Source of the DNA: an uncultured Clostridia bacterium | GTDB taxonomy: Bacteria; Bacillota; Clostridia; TANB77; CAG-508 | Assembly (NCBI GenBank): GCA_910589185.1 | Contig: CAJUSU010000005.1 | Span: 17,686 to 81,685, forward strand | Reading direction: 5' to 3' | Length of the DNA: 64,000 nt | In this document: positions 44,280 through 51,430 of the stretch, in pieces | Layout of the letters: each line of letters starts with the position of its first letter | How positions within the stretch are numbered: the stretch's first letter is position 1 | Notes under the pieces: model-generated | The model's database searches: none | Seen by the model: only the letters and a program-made list of their open reading frames with translations | Told to the model about the DNA's origin: nothing | Position numbers and translations under genes: made by a program

Positions 44280-45168
44280 TTATGGGAGAAGTTTAAAGTT
44301 TTTCATTTCTTCTTCTAATTTATATAAATTAGAGCTTGACATAGGAATTAGTGGGAGCCTTGGCAAGCCGAACTTGATATCCCATTTTAGCCAGTGCAGC
44401 TTTTACAGGGATAGGATTTACTTCGCAAAATAGGGAGCGAATAAGGGGAATAGCTTTTATTTGAGAATCTTTTGCCAAGGTAAAATTTCCACTTAAATAA
44501 TCAAACACCATATTATGCATAAATTTAGGAGCAAGATTAGAAAGTACAGAAATAACGCCAATGCCACCTAAAGATAAAATAGGGAGGGTTTGGTCATCAT
44601 TACCAGAATAAATCCATAAATCATCTCCACATAAATTAGCAATGTCAGCTACTTGCGATAAATTACCACTTGCTTCTTTAATGCCGATAATATTTGAAAT
44701 TTTAGAGAGTGTAAGACAAGTTTTAGGTTCAATATTTACGCCAGTTCTACTAGGTACATTATATAAAATAATAGGCAAAGTAACATTTTTGGCAATTTCA
44801 GTATAATGTGCGACTAAGCCAGCTTGAGTTGTTTTATTATAATAAGGAGTAACTATTAATAAGCCATCAACACCAACTTTTTCAGCATATTGTGAAAGTA
44901 AAATTGCTTCTTTGGTATTATTTCCGCCAGTACCTGCGATAACAGGAATTCTTTTATGTATGGTTTCAACTGTAAATTCAATCACTTTTTTCTTTTCTTC
45001 TAAAGACATAGTAGAAGATTCGCCAGTAGTACCACAAATAATAATACTATCAGCACCTTGTTCTACTTGAAATTCTAACAGCTTTTTTAATTCTTCAAAA
45101 TTGATACCATCTTTTGTAAATGGAGTAACCAATGCCGTACCGCAACCGATAAATAGATTTTTCTTCAA
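44280..45168 (-). CDS. dapA: 4-hydroxy-tetrahydrodipicolinate synthase, C-terminus restored by a CGG +1 frameshift
   Basis: DapA condenses pyruvate with aspartate semialdehyde. The protein has GCGTALVTPF, ICGTTGESSTM, LYNVPSRTGVN (Tyr) and the Schiff-base lysine in IGIKEASG. After AKMGYQV the frame meets CGG (minus strand 44370-44368). Straight reading continues with RLAKAPTNSYVKL, unlike any DapA end, and stops at 44329. Skipping the C gives GLPRLPLIPMS and a final helix ending at 44280, matching the usual LPLxPMS C-terminus and a 295-residue length. Unlike at the other sites, the two frames differ only at the end, so an annotation pipeline would miss it. The start has AAAGGAGG. Confidence 0.92.
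44367..44370 (-). other. CGG-C +1 recoding site in dapA
   Basis: In minus-strand sense the in-frame triplets are CAA GTT CGG CTT. Skipping the C at 44370 gives CAA GTT GGC TTG CCA AGG, that is Q-V-G-L-P-R, restoring the DapA C-terminus. The preceding codon is GTT (Val); the fourth base is C. Confidence 0.85.
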
Positions 45169-45217
45169 AATAAAACCTCCTTTACTTGCATATAATATGC
45201 AGCCAAGGAGGGATAAG

Positions 45218-45266
45218 TGTCAGTTAGGGGACGTTAGTTTAACTGACATCTGTCCCCAAACTGACA
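45218..45266. repeat. Dispersed 31-bp palindromic repeat with extra arm
   Basis: The unit 45218-45248 begins TGTCAGTTAGGGGACG and ends TTAGTTTAACTGACA, and is followed by TGTCCCCAAACTGACA (45251-45266), which pairs with its first half. The same 31 bases occur in exact reverse complement at 54445-54475. It sits between the divergent ends of dapA (upstream side) and the SmsB gene. Confidence 0.85.
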
Positions 45267-46208
45267 TTATTTTAAAAATCCATTAATAATTTGCTCTTCA
45301 GCTTCAGCTTCAGTTAAGCCAAGTGACATTAATTTAATAATTTGTTCACCTGCAATTTTTCCAATGGCAGCTTCATGAATTAAACTGGCATCAATGTCAT
45401 TGGCAACAATTTGAGGAGTAGAAATAACTTTAGCCTTGTCCATAATAATGGCATCACATTCTACATGTCCAAAACATTTTGTATTACCATTGACATTAGA
45501 AATAAACTCTTGGGTGGATTGATCACGGGCAATGGAACGAGAAGCAACGTGAACACTAGAGTTTTCACCATTTAAATCTACATTAAAAATGGTTTTTGCT
45601 GTTTGATTACCTGCAGTCATAATACGTTCTGTAATGACTAAATTGCTATTAGGTCCAAGTTCTCCTTTTGTTTCACGAACGGTTGAAGTAACACCTTTAA
45701 TTTGTACTGTTTCCATTTCTAAATTACTACCATCTTCTAAATAGACAATGGTTTGAGGATTTAAAATTCTATCACCAGTTCCTTCGCCTTCACCATAGTG
45801 TTTTTCAATATATTTTACTTTAGAGCCTTTAGCTAGATGAAAAGTGTGAATTCCGTCATGTTCTGATGTTTCGCAAGAAGAATTATGAATACCACAACCT
45901 GCTACAATAACGACATCAGCATTTTCACCAATATAGAAATCGTTATATACCACATCGTTAAAACCACTTTGAGTTAGAATGACTGGAATATGAACACTTT
46001 CATTTTTCGTATTGGGCTTAATGATAATATCAATACCAGGCTTGTCTTCTTTGGTTACAATGTCAATATTAGCTGTTGTTTTTCTAGCAACTCCTTTTCC
46101 ATTTTCACGAATATTGTAAGCTCCCATCGGTGTTTTTTCAATATCAGCAATTGATTTTAATAAGTTCATTTCAATGGCATCTAATTTATTTTCAATTTCA
46201 TCACTCAT
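45267..46208 (-). CDS. SufB/SufD-family Fe-S scaffold protein (SmsB-like)
   Basis: This 313-residue protein is much shorter than SufB (about 470). It keeps the SufBD beta-helix core and end: SVHVASRSIARDQSTQEF, CFGHVECDAIIM and DASLIHEAAIGKIAGEQI (the His/Glu region of the cluster site). A lone short SufB beside one SufC matches the minimal SmsCB machinery described in anaerobes and archaea. It overlaps the SufC-type gene stop at base 46208, so the two are translationally coupled. No SufS or SufU is adjacent; IscS/IscU genes lie at 60806-62461. Confidence 0.88.
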   Translation of the reverse strand: MSDEIENKLDAIEMNLLKSIADIEKTPMGAYNIRENGKGVARKTTANIDIVTKEDKPGIDIIIKPNTKNESVHIPVILTQSGFNDVVYNDFYIGENADVVIVAGCGIHNSSCETSEHDGIHTFHLAKGSKVKYIEKHYGEGEGTGDRILNPQTIVYLEDGSNLEMETVQIKGVTSTVRETKGELGPNSNLVITERIMTAGNQTAKTIFNVDLNGENSSVHVASRSIARDQSTQEFISNVNGNTKCFGHVECDAIIMDKAKVISTPQIVANDIDASLIHEAAIGKIAGEQIIKLMSLGLTEAEAEEQIINGFLK

Positions 46209-46936
46209 TATTTGTTACCTCCTTTATCAAGCATTACTTTACAAGGTCTTGTAGTTTGCTTAAGGAGAAGAGGTAACACATCTTCTTTTTGACCAGAGGC
46301 TGTAATTTCTCCATCAGCCAATAAAATAATTTCGTCTGAGATATTCAAAATCTTTTCTTGATGTGAAATGATAACAATAGAGGAGTTTTGAATTTCACTA
46401 TGCATTTTTTCAAACACACTAATTAAACTATTAAAACTCCATAAGTCAATTCCTGCTTCTGGTTCATCAAATACAGTAAGTTTTGATTTTTTTGCTGCAA
46501 GCATAGCAATTTCAATACGTTTTAGTTCTCCGCCAGAAAGTGAATTACTAATTTCACGGTTTAAATAGTCTTTTGCACATAAGCCAACATCAGATAGATA
46601 ATCACATGCTTCTGAAAGTTTTAGGCTATTTCCAGCAGATATTTCAATTAAGTCTTTCACAGTTAAACCTTTAAATCTAACTGGTTGTTGAAAAGCAAAG
46701 CCAATACCAAGTTTTGCTCTTTCTGTAATATTTTTATGGGTAATGTCTTGTCCATCTAATAAAATGGTGCCACTATCAGGTGTTAAGATACCCATGATAA
46801 TTTTAGCAAGTGTAGATTTGCCAGAACCATTAGGGCCAGTAATACAAACTAACTTGCTGTTATCTATTTTTAAATCAACATGATTTAAAATTTGTTTGTT
46901 ATCTCTTGCAAAAGAGATATCTTTTAATTCTAACAT
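46208..46936 (-). CDS. sufC: SufC-type Fe-S cluster assembly ATPase (SmsC)
   Basis: SufC is the ABC-type ATPase that drives the SufB scaffold. The 242 residues from ATG 46936 (ribosome site TAGGAGGAACT) have Walker A GPNGSGKSTLAK, the Q-loop FAFQQPVRFKGL, the signature NSLSGGELKRIE, Walker B LTVFDEPEAGIDLW and the switch histidine in VIISHQEKIL. The order LSGGELKR and FDEPEAGID is specific to SufC among ABC proteins. A longer open frame exists upstream but has no ribosome site. It is cotranscribed with the SmsB gene. Confidence 0.93.
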   Translation of the reverse strand: MLELKDISFARDNKQILNHVDLKIDNSKLVCITGPNGSGKSTLAKIIMGILTPDSGTILLDGQDITHKNITERAKLGIGFAFQQPVRFKGLTVKDLIEISAGNSLKLSEACDYLSDVGLCAKDYLNREISNSLSGGELKRIEIAMLAAKKSKLTVFDEPEAGIDLWSFNSLISVFEKMHSEIQNSSIVIISHQEKILNISDEIILLADGEITASGQKEDVLPLLLKQTTRPCKVMLDKGGNK

Positions 46937-47052
46937 AGTTCCTCCTATTTCTATTTTCAAAATATATATAGCTTAAGCACATCAGCCGCTTGGCAAACTA
47001 ATCTATATTTGAAACAACACAATTTTAGCACAAAATGCAAGAAAATACAACC

Positions 47053-47103
47053 AAAAATGCTATAGCTACTGTCTAAAATAAAGGCAGCAATTATAGCATT
47101 TTG
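47053..47103 (-). terminator. Terminator of the XRE regulator gene
   Basis: AAAATGCTATA (47054-47064) pairs with TATAGCATTTT (47092-47102). In the minus direction the hairpin overlaps the stop codon and is followed by T residues. Confidence 0.65.
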
Positions 47104-47330
47104 TTTAAAGTAGTTGTAGCTTTACTCGTATCAGATAGCTTTGCTAAATAATCTAAAGAAACATGGTAATATTTCGCAAAGACAATGGCTGTGTCTAAAG
47201 GTATCATTCTTTCATCATTTTCATAACGGATATAAGAATTCTTTGAGATATGAGCTATTTTAGCACACTGGACTTGTGTTAAATCATGGTCTTCTCTTAA
47301 TTCGCGTAATCTTGTATTCAATAATATCAC
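47091..47330 (-). CDS. XRE-family transcriptional regulator
   Basis: This 79-residue protein is a single Cro/CI helix-turn-helix domain: LRELREDHDLTQVQCAKIAH, then ISKNSYIRYENDERMIPLDTAIVFAKYYHVSLDYL. It is divergent from the DUF4190/DUF4352 gene, and the 117-bp gap contains three copies of a CTATATGGGGT-like box around a consensus promoter, most simply its operator. It probably represses that gene and perhaps itself. Confidence 0.88.
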   Translation of the reverse strand: MILLNTRLRELREDHDLTQVQCAKIAHISKNSYIRYENDERMIPLDTAIVFAKYYHVSLDYLAKLSDTSKATTTLNKML

Positions 47331-47357
47331 CTACCAAAAATATTATATAAAAGTTAT

Positions 47358-47425
47358 CCATATGGGGTTGACAAAAGACTCTATATGGGGTATTATCTAC
47401 CTAAACAGAGTAACCTATATGGAGT
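47358..47425 (+). promoter_or_regulatory. Operator with three CTATATGGGG-type boxes
   Basis: CCATATGGGG (47358-47367), TCTATATGGGGT (47380-47391) and CCTATATGGAGT (47414-47425) are direct repeats. The first abuts the -35, the second fills the spacer up to the -10 and the third lies past the start point. The divergent XRE protein is the natural binding candidate. Confidence 0.7.
47368..47396 (+). promoter_or_regulatory. Promoter of the DUF4190/DUF4352 gene
   Basis: TTGACA (47368-47373), 17 bp, TATTAT (47391-47396), embedded among the CTATATGGGG boxes. Confidence 0.75.
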
Positions 47426-47447
47426 ACTTATATAAAAGGAGGATAAT

Positions 47448-48122
47448 ATGGAAGAAAAAAAGAAAAGTGGTTTTGCTACAGCAGGTCTAGTATTAGGAAT
47501 TATTGCTATATGTTTTTCGTTTATTCCAGTAGTGAGTTATGTTTCATTTGTTTTAGGAGCATTAGCAATTATATTTTCTATTGTTGCATTAGCGAAAAAA
47601 GCTAGCAAAGGAATGGCAATTGCTGGTTTAATTGTAGCAGTTATTGCTGTTTATATGGCATATTCTATGCATAAGGGATTAGAAACAGCAGTTAATGAAA
47701 TCAGTAATGCACTTGACACTAGTAAGTCAGAGACATTAGAGTACAATCAAGGAGATGCAGCAACATTAGGAGATGGAGTAATTAAAGTTACAAAAGTTGA
47801 AAAATCTCAAGGAAATGATTGGGATAAGCCAAAGTCAGGAAAGGAATTTGTAATCATTACAGTTTCTATTGAAAATAAAGGAAAAAATAAATTAAGTTAC
47901 AATCCTTATGATTTTAAATTACAAAACTCTCAAGGACAACAAGAAAGTATAACATTTACAACTATTAATAGTGATACTTCACTATCATCAGGAGAATTAG
48001 TTGCAGGTGGAAAAGTTTCAGGGACAATCGCTTTTGAAACAACCAAAGGTGATAAAGGTTTATCATTAATATATAGTGACAGCATTTTAAGTTCAAAAGA
48101 GCTAAAAATTAAATTAAAATAA
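47448..48122 (+). CDS. DUF4190-DUF4352 membrane-anchored protein
   Basis: The 224-residue protein has two N-terminal hydrophobic helices (about 8-70) joined by KKASKGMAIAG, a DUF4190 module, then an extracytoplasmic beta-sandwich (about 100-224) with KSGKEFVIITVSIENKGKNKLSYNPYDFKL (first 20 residues suffice), a DUF4352 pattern seen in surface or telomere-factor-like domains. The role is unknown. It is controlled by a promoter full of repeated boxes opposite an XRE repressor, and ends with a good terminator, so it is an independently regulated unit. Confidence 0.85.
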   Translation: MEEKKKSGFATAGLVLGIIAICFSFIPVVSYVSFVLGALAIIFSIVALAKKASKGMAIAGLIVAVIAVYMAYSMHKGLETAVNEISNALDTSKSETLEYNQGDAATLGDGVIKVTKVEKSQGNDWDKPKSGKEFVIITVSIENKGKNKLSYNPYDFKLQNSQGQQESITFTTINSDTSLSSGELVAGGKVSGTIAFETTKGDKGLSLIYSDSILSSKELKIKLK

Positions 48123-48130
48123 TAAGAATG

Positions 48131-48163
48131 AAAACACTTACTGAAAGTAGGTGTTTTTATTTT
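48131..48163 (+). terminator. Rho-independent terminator
   Basis: AAAACACTTACT (48131-48142) pairs with AGTAGGTGTTTT (48146-48157), followed by TATTTT. Confidence 0.85.
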
Positions 48164-48244
48164 GGAAGAAAACAATAGGTATTTGTTGATTTTTGATGCA
48201 ATTTATACTATACTTTTTTTATAGATAGTGAGAGGAGATAGGTT

Positions 48245-48707
48245 ATGTTTTGTAATAATTGTGGGAAGGAAATTACAGAAGATGCAAAATTCTGCACATA
48301 TTGTGGGCAAGCAAATTCAAAGTTAATAATACAGGAAAATAGAGAAGAAGATTTTATTCAAATAACCGAAAATTTTGCAATAAATGAGAAAAGACAAAAA
48401 GTAAAGATAAATGGGCAATTAATTGACTTTTCAGAAATTACAGGTGCGAGAGTAATAGAAAATGTGGCAAATGTAGGGGGAAATATTACAACTCGGATTA
48501 GGGACAGGAAGACAATTGATTACTCAAGTGGATTTAGAAATAGAACTAGATCATTTTGATAATCCGTTTATTGGTATTTCATTTTTAAATGTGGGGATAA
48601 TGATTGGGATAGATGTGAAAAGTGAAAAATATAAAAAGGCACATAGAGAAGCGCAAACTTGTTTAAGTATATTGAATAAAATCATTAGAGAGAATAAAAA
48701 CAACTAG
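48245..48707 (+). CDS. Zinc-ribbon protein, interrupted by a CGG +1 frameshift
   Basis: The N-terminus is a treble-cysteine zinc ribbon, CNNCGKEITEDAKFCTYCG. The rest is a beta-rich domain of unknown function, IDFSEITGARVIENVANVGG. Near residue 83, NITT is followed by CGG at 48494. Skipping the C gives GLGTGRQLITQVDLEIELD and a continuous 153-residue protein ending at 48707, while straight reading ends at 48559 in a short Arg-rich tail. No close family was recognised, so here the support for the shift is the coding character of the second part and the identical signature. A second zinc-ribbon gene follows. Confidence 0.75.
48494..48497 (+). other. CGG-A +1 recoding site in the zinc-ribbon gene
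   Basis: The in-frame triplets are ACA ACT CGG ATT. Skipping C48494 gives ACA ACT GGA TTA GGG ACA, that is T-T-G-L-G-T. The preceding codon is ACT (Thr). Confidence 0.75.
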
Positions 48708-48745
48708 AAATAACTTTTTAGATATGATAATGGAGGGAGTTAATT

Positions 48746-49189
48746 ATGTTTTGTAATAATTGTGGAAAAGAAGTAAATGAAGATTCGGTATTTTGTAATT
48801 ATTGTGGAAATCGTTTGAAAAGCATAGAAGTGGGACAAGAAAATATCAAACCAAGTTTGAAAGAAGAGATAAAAGCAGCATGGAAGAATGGTACAGAAAA
48901 AGCAGAGCAAGAGAGAATGGAAAAAAGACGAACGAAAGATTTAGAACAATTAAAGGTAATGAAGAGGGAACTACAAAACAATCTAAAACCAAAAGATGGA
49001 AAATATCATGTTATATTGATAGAAAGTGAGGCAAAGTCTTCATTTGACAATCATATACAGGTATTCAAACTAGAAAATACATTAGAAATAATACAGAATC
49101 AAGGGTACGAAATAATAGATATCAAAATAATAGGGATACAATATGCTGGTGGAACGACAGGTTCAGAAGCGATAGTTATATATAAGTAA
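48746..49189 (+). CDS. Zinc-ribbon protein with C-terminal DUF4177-like domain
   Basis: The 147 residues begin with CNNCGKEVNEDSVFCNYCG, a zinc ribbon nearly the same as in the preceding gene. A basic helical linker (about 35-75) and a small alpha-beta domain follow, with YHVILIESEA, TLEIIQNQGYEIIDIKIIG and AIVIYK, resembling DUF4177 in pattern. Function is unknown. The shared ribbon suggests that the two genes arose from one module. The RBS GGAGGGAG is strong and a terminator follows. Confidence 0.75.
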   Translation: MFCNNCGKEVNEDSVFCNYCGNRLKSIEVGQENIKPSLKEEIKAAWKNGTEKAEQERMEKRRTKDLEQLKVMKRELQNNLKPKDGKYHVILIESEAKSSFDNHIQVFKLENTLEIIQNQGYEIIDIKIIGIQYAGGTTGSEAIVIYK

Positions 49190-49200
49190 AAAATAAGTAA

Positions 49201-49227
49201 AGCACTAGAAAAATCTAGTGTTTTTTA
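49201..49227 (+). terminator. Rho-independent terminator
   Basis: CACTAGA (49203-49209), loop AAAA, TCTAGTG (49214-49220), then six T residues. Confidence 0.85.
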
Positions 49228-49274
49228 TTATGGAAAAAATTGTTAATAATTCAAATAATAGTTAACCTATGTCA

Positions 49275-49303
49275 TTGACAATTCTTTGCTTCTTTGATAC
49301 AAT
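49275..49303 (+). promoter_or_regulatory. Promoter of the AbrB/nuclease toxin-antitoxin pair
   Basis: TTGACA (49275-49280), 17 bp, TACAAT (49298-49303). Confidence 0.75.
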
Positions 49304-49317
49304 GAAACAAAGAATTG
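49279..49317 (+). promoter_or_regulatory. Palindromic operator of the toxin-antitoxin pair
   Basis: CAATTCTTTG (49279-49288) and CAAAGAATTG (49308-49317) form a perfect 10-bp inverted repeat with a 19-bp centre, spanning from the -35 to the start point. This fits autorepression by the dimeric AbrB-type antitoxin. Confidence 0.6.
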
Positions 49318-49368
49318 AAAAATATAATAGAAATATGAGAAAAAGTAAAGAAATCGGGGGTTCCAAAA

Positions 49369-49746
49369 ATGAAAAAAAGTGATATAAAGCCTAAAAGAAT
49401 ATCAGTTTCTGGCAAAAGGCAAATTACAATCCCTTTAGAATTTTGTAAGGCATTAAACATAGAAAATGAAGTTGAGTGTATTATGAAAGATAATTCAATT
49501 ATTATTAGACCAATTGTTGATACAAGCCAAGATAATTTTGCCGACTTCATATTAGAAGACTTGATAAAGGAAGGATATAAAGGGCAAAAGCTATTAGAAG
49601 AATTTAAAAAAAGGAAAGCGGAAATAAGATATGCAATAGAAAATGTCAAAAATGAAACAAGTAAAGTAGCAGAAGATGAAGCACAATATTCCGTTATAGA
49701 AGAGGTTTTAAAAGAGGAGAAAATTAGTGCTAAGAAAAAAGAGTAG
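49369..49746 (+). CDS. AbrB/MazE-type antitoxin
   Basis: The 125 residues begin with a swapped-hairpin AbrB domain: KRISVSGKRQITIPLEF followed by CKALNIENEVECIMKDNSIIIRPI. The C-terminal half is charged and helical (about 50-125), as expected of an antitoxin tail that wraps its toxin. The toxin-like gene starts 20 bp before this one ends, and the promoter has a palindromic operator. The unusual tail distinguishes it from SpoVT. Confidence 0.78.
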   Translation: MKKSDIKPKRISVSGKRQITIPLEFCKALNIENEVECIMKDNSIIIRPIVDTSQDNFADFILEDLIKEGYKGQKLLEEFKKRKAEIRYAIENVKNETSKVAEDEAQYSVIEEVLKEEKISAKKKE

Positions 49747-50122
49747 AAGTTTTGTAATTATAGGAAAGCTAAATAAAAAAATTTTGGGGCAATTTTATAT
49801 AAAGAAGTTTAGAGTTGTAATTACACATGAACGAAGTCAACATATTCAAAATAAACATAATTTAAAATTAGAAAACTTCAAGAAGATAATGAAAGAAGTA
49901 ATTGAACATCCAGATTATATATTAGAAGATAATAAGCATATTGATACAATTATCTTACTAAAAGATATAAATGATAAAAAATATAGATTGGTTATTAAGT
50001 TAAATGTGAGTAATGAAGAAGCTGAAAATTCTATTATCACTTTTATGAAATTAAATGATAGAAGTTATATACAAACTATTCAAAATCGAGGAAAAATACT
50101 TTATGGTTGTAGACAAAAATGA
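49727..50122 (+). CDS. Putative nuclease toxin (PBECR-like)
   Basis: The 131-residue basic protein starts at GTG 49727 inside the antitoxin gene, with AGAGGAGA upstream. Its core, VVITHERSQHIQNKH, then EHPDYILEDNKHIDTIILLKD, YRLVIKLN and NSIITFMKL, follows the pattern of the phage Barnase-EndoU-ColicinE5-RelE-like (PBECR) nuclease domains, with the H-E-R and a late S/T-F-x-K as candidate catalytic residues. The pairing with an overlapping AbrB antitoxin supports a type II toxin-antitoxin module. Target and activity are inferred. Confidence 0.65.
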   Translation: MLRKKSRSFVIIGKLNKKILGQFYIKKFRVVITHERSQHIQNKHNLKLENFKKIMKEVIEHPDYILEDNKHIDTIILLKDINDKKYRLVIKLNVSNEEAENSIITFMKLNDRSYIQTIQNRGKILYGCRQK

Positions 50123-50138
50123 ATAAATAGTGTATAAT
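50110..50138 (+). promoter_or_regulatory. Promoter of the mini unit at 50177
   Basis: TAGACA (50110-50115), 17 bp, TATAAT (50133-50138), starting inside the end of the toxin gene. Confidence 0.6.
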
Positions 50139-50176
50139 AAGAATACAATAAGAAAGATTATTTGAGGTGGACAAAA

Positions 50177-50278
50177 GTGCCATCCACACACCTGAAAAAG
50201 AGGTTAGAAGAGATGCAAGATATGGCACACTTGCCAAATAATCAAGACGAAGGGGGAATTCTTACGAATTCCCCTTAA
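50177..50278 (+). CDS. Possible 33-residue small protein
   Basis: GTG 50177 follows GAGGTGG at suitable distance and opens a 33-codon frame (MPSTHLKKRLEEMQDMAHL, continuing to ILTNSP) that ends inside a hairpin. A consensus-like promoter lies 40 bp upstream. The unit could equally be a small RNA. No homology is claimed. Confidence 0.35.
   Translation: MPSTHLKKRLEEMQDMAHLPNNQDEGGILTNSP
50251..50276. terminator. GAATTC hairpin between the mini unit and asd
   Basis: AGGGGGAATTC (50251-50261), loop TTAC, GAATTCCCCTT (50266-50276). Followed on the plus strand by AATATTTTTT. It may terminate both convergent units. Confidence 0.65.
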
Positions 50279-50284
50279 TATTTT

Positions 50285-51283
50285 TTATAGTAACTTCTCT
50301 AAAATTTGTACTGCATTACTAGCAGCACCCTTTCTTAAATTATCAGCCACTACCCACAGATTTACCCCAGAATTTACACTGAAATCTCTACGAATTCTAC
50401 CAACAAAAACTTCGTCTTTATCATTACTATCCAAAGTAGTAGGATACATTTCATTATAACTATCATCTTTTACAACAATTCCAGGGGCTTTTTGCAATAC
50501 TTCTTTTAATTCAGACAGTTCAAAATCTTTTTCAAATTCCACATTGATTGATTCACTATGACTATTTAAAACTGGTACTCTTACTGTAGTTGCAGTAATT
50601 GCTAAATCAGGTTTCTTTAAAATTTTTCTAGTTTCATTGATCATTTTTTCTTCTTCTTTGGTATAACCATTTTCCAAGAAAATATCAATATGCGGTAAGC
50701 AATTATTAAAGATAGGGGAAGGGAACTTAGCAAGGTTGTAACTTGTAGAAGGGTAATGTGTAATTCCATTTTGGAAGTCTAAAACTCCCTTGTAACCTGC
50801 ACCTGAAACTGCTTGATAAGTGCTATAAACAATTCTTTTGATATGATACTTAGTATCTAAAGGTTTTAATGCTACAACTGCCTGAATAGTGGAACAATTA
50901 GGGTTAGCAATTATTCCTTGATGATTTGAAATTTCCCCTGGATTTACTTCTGGAACAACCAAAGGAACATCACCATCCATACGAAATGCGCTACTATTAT
51001 CAATTACAATACAGCCTTTAGCAGCTGCAATAGGAGCATATTTTTTAGCAACTTCACCACCAGCAGAAAAAATGGCATAGGTAAATCCTTCATCAAAAGA
51101 GTTAGTAGTTAGTTCTTGAACTGTATATTCCTTTTCTAAAAAATGAATTTTTTTACCAGCTGACCTACTAGAAGCAAAGAAAGCATATTCCTCAATTGGT
51201 AACTTTTTTTCTTCTAAAACTTTTAAAATGGTTTGACCAACAAGCCCAGTAGCCCCTACAATAGCTAATTTATTTTTATTCAT
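50285..51283 (-). CDS. asd: Aspartate-semialdehyde dehydrogenase
   Basis: Asd makes aspartate semialdehyde, the substrate of DapA and the branch point to lysine, threonine and methionine. The 332 residues from ATG 51283 have LAIVGATGLVGQTIL, FFASSRSAGKKI, the catalytic cysteine in IIANPNCSTIQAV and the late NLWVVADNLRKGAASNAVQI. The chosen start gives the family N-terminus, with AAAGGTG upstream. It lies apart from dapA and dapB but on the same strand. Confidence 0.95.
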   Translation of the reverse strand: MNKNKLAIVGATGLVGQTILKVLEEKKLPIEEYAFFASSRSAGKKIHFLEKEYTVQELTTNSFDEGFTYAIFSAGGEVAKKYAPIAAAKGCIVIDNSSAFRMDGDVPLVVPEVNPGEISNHQGIIANPNCSTIQAVVALKPLDTKYHIKRIVYSTYQAVSGAGYKGVLDFQNGITHYPSTSYNLAKFPSPIFNNCLPHIDIFLENGYTKEEEKMINETRKILKKPDLAITATTVRVPVLNSHSESINVEFEKDFELSELKEVLQKAPGIVVKDDSYNEMYPTTLDSNDKDEVFVGRIRRDFSVNSGVNLWVVADNLRKGAASNAVQILEKLL

Positions 51284-51370
51284 GATTATTTCACACCTTT
51301 CCAATTTTATTATATGAAAACAAAATTTGTCCTTATTACATAGAATCTGCCTTTTTTGTTGTAAAAGCCC

Positions 51371-51400
51371 TTGCGTCTTTTGAAAAAATTGCTATATAAT
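51371..51400 (+). promoter_or_regulatory. Promoter of recG
   Basis: TTGCGT (51371-51376), 18 bp, TATAAT (51395-51400), 31 bp before the ATG at 51431. Confidence 0.65.
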
Positions 51401-51430
51401 AGAAAAAAATGTTTTATAAAGGGAAAAAAG

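Noticed and set aside
588..48497. Treating the eight broken genes as unrelated random sequencing or assembly indels
   Set aside because: All eight are a single C inserted directly before a GGN codon, in frame as CGG. Random errors in an AT-rich genome would favour homopolymer A/T runs. A systematic basecalling artefact at a modified motif remains possible, but the bases around the sites share nothing beyond CGG, and many CGG elsewhere cause no break.
588..48497. Reassignment of CGG to another amino acid
   Set aside because: A pure reassignment would not need a frame change. In every case the downstream conserved sequence is in the +1 frame, so reading CGG as Trp, Gln or any other residue leaves the gene broken.
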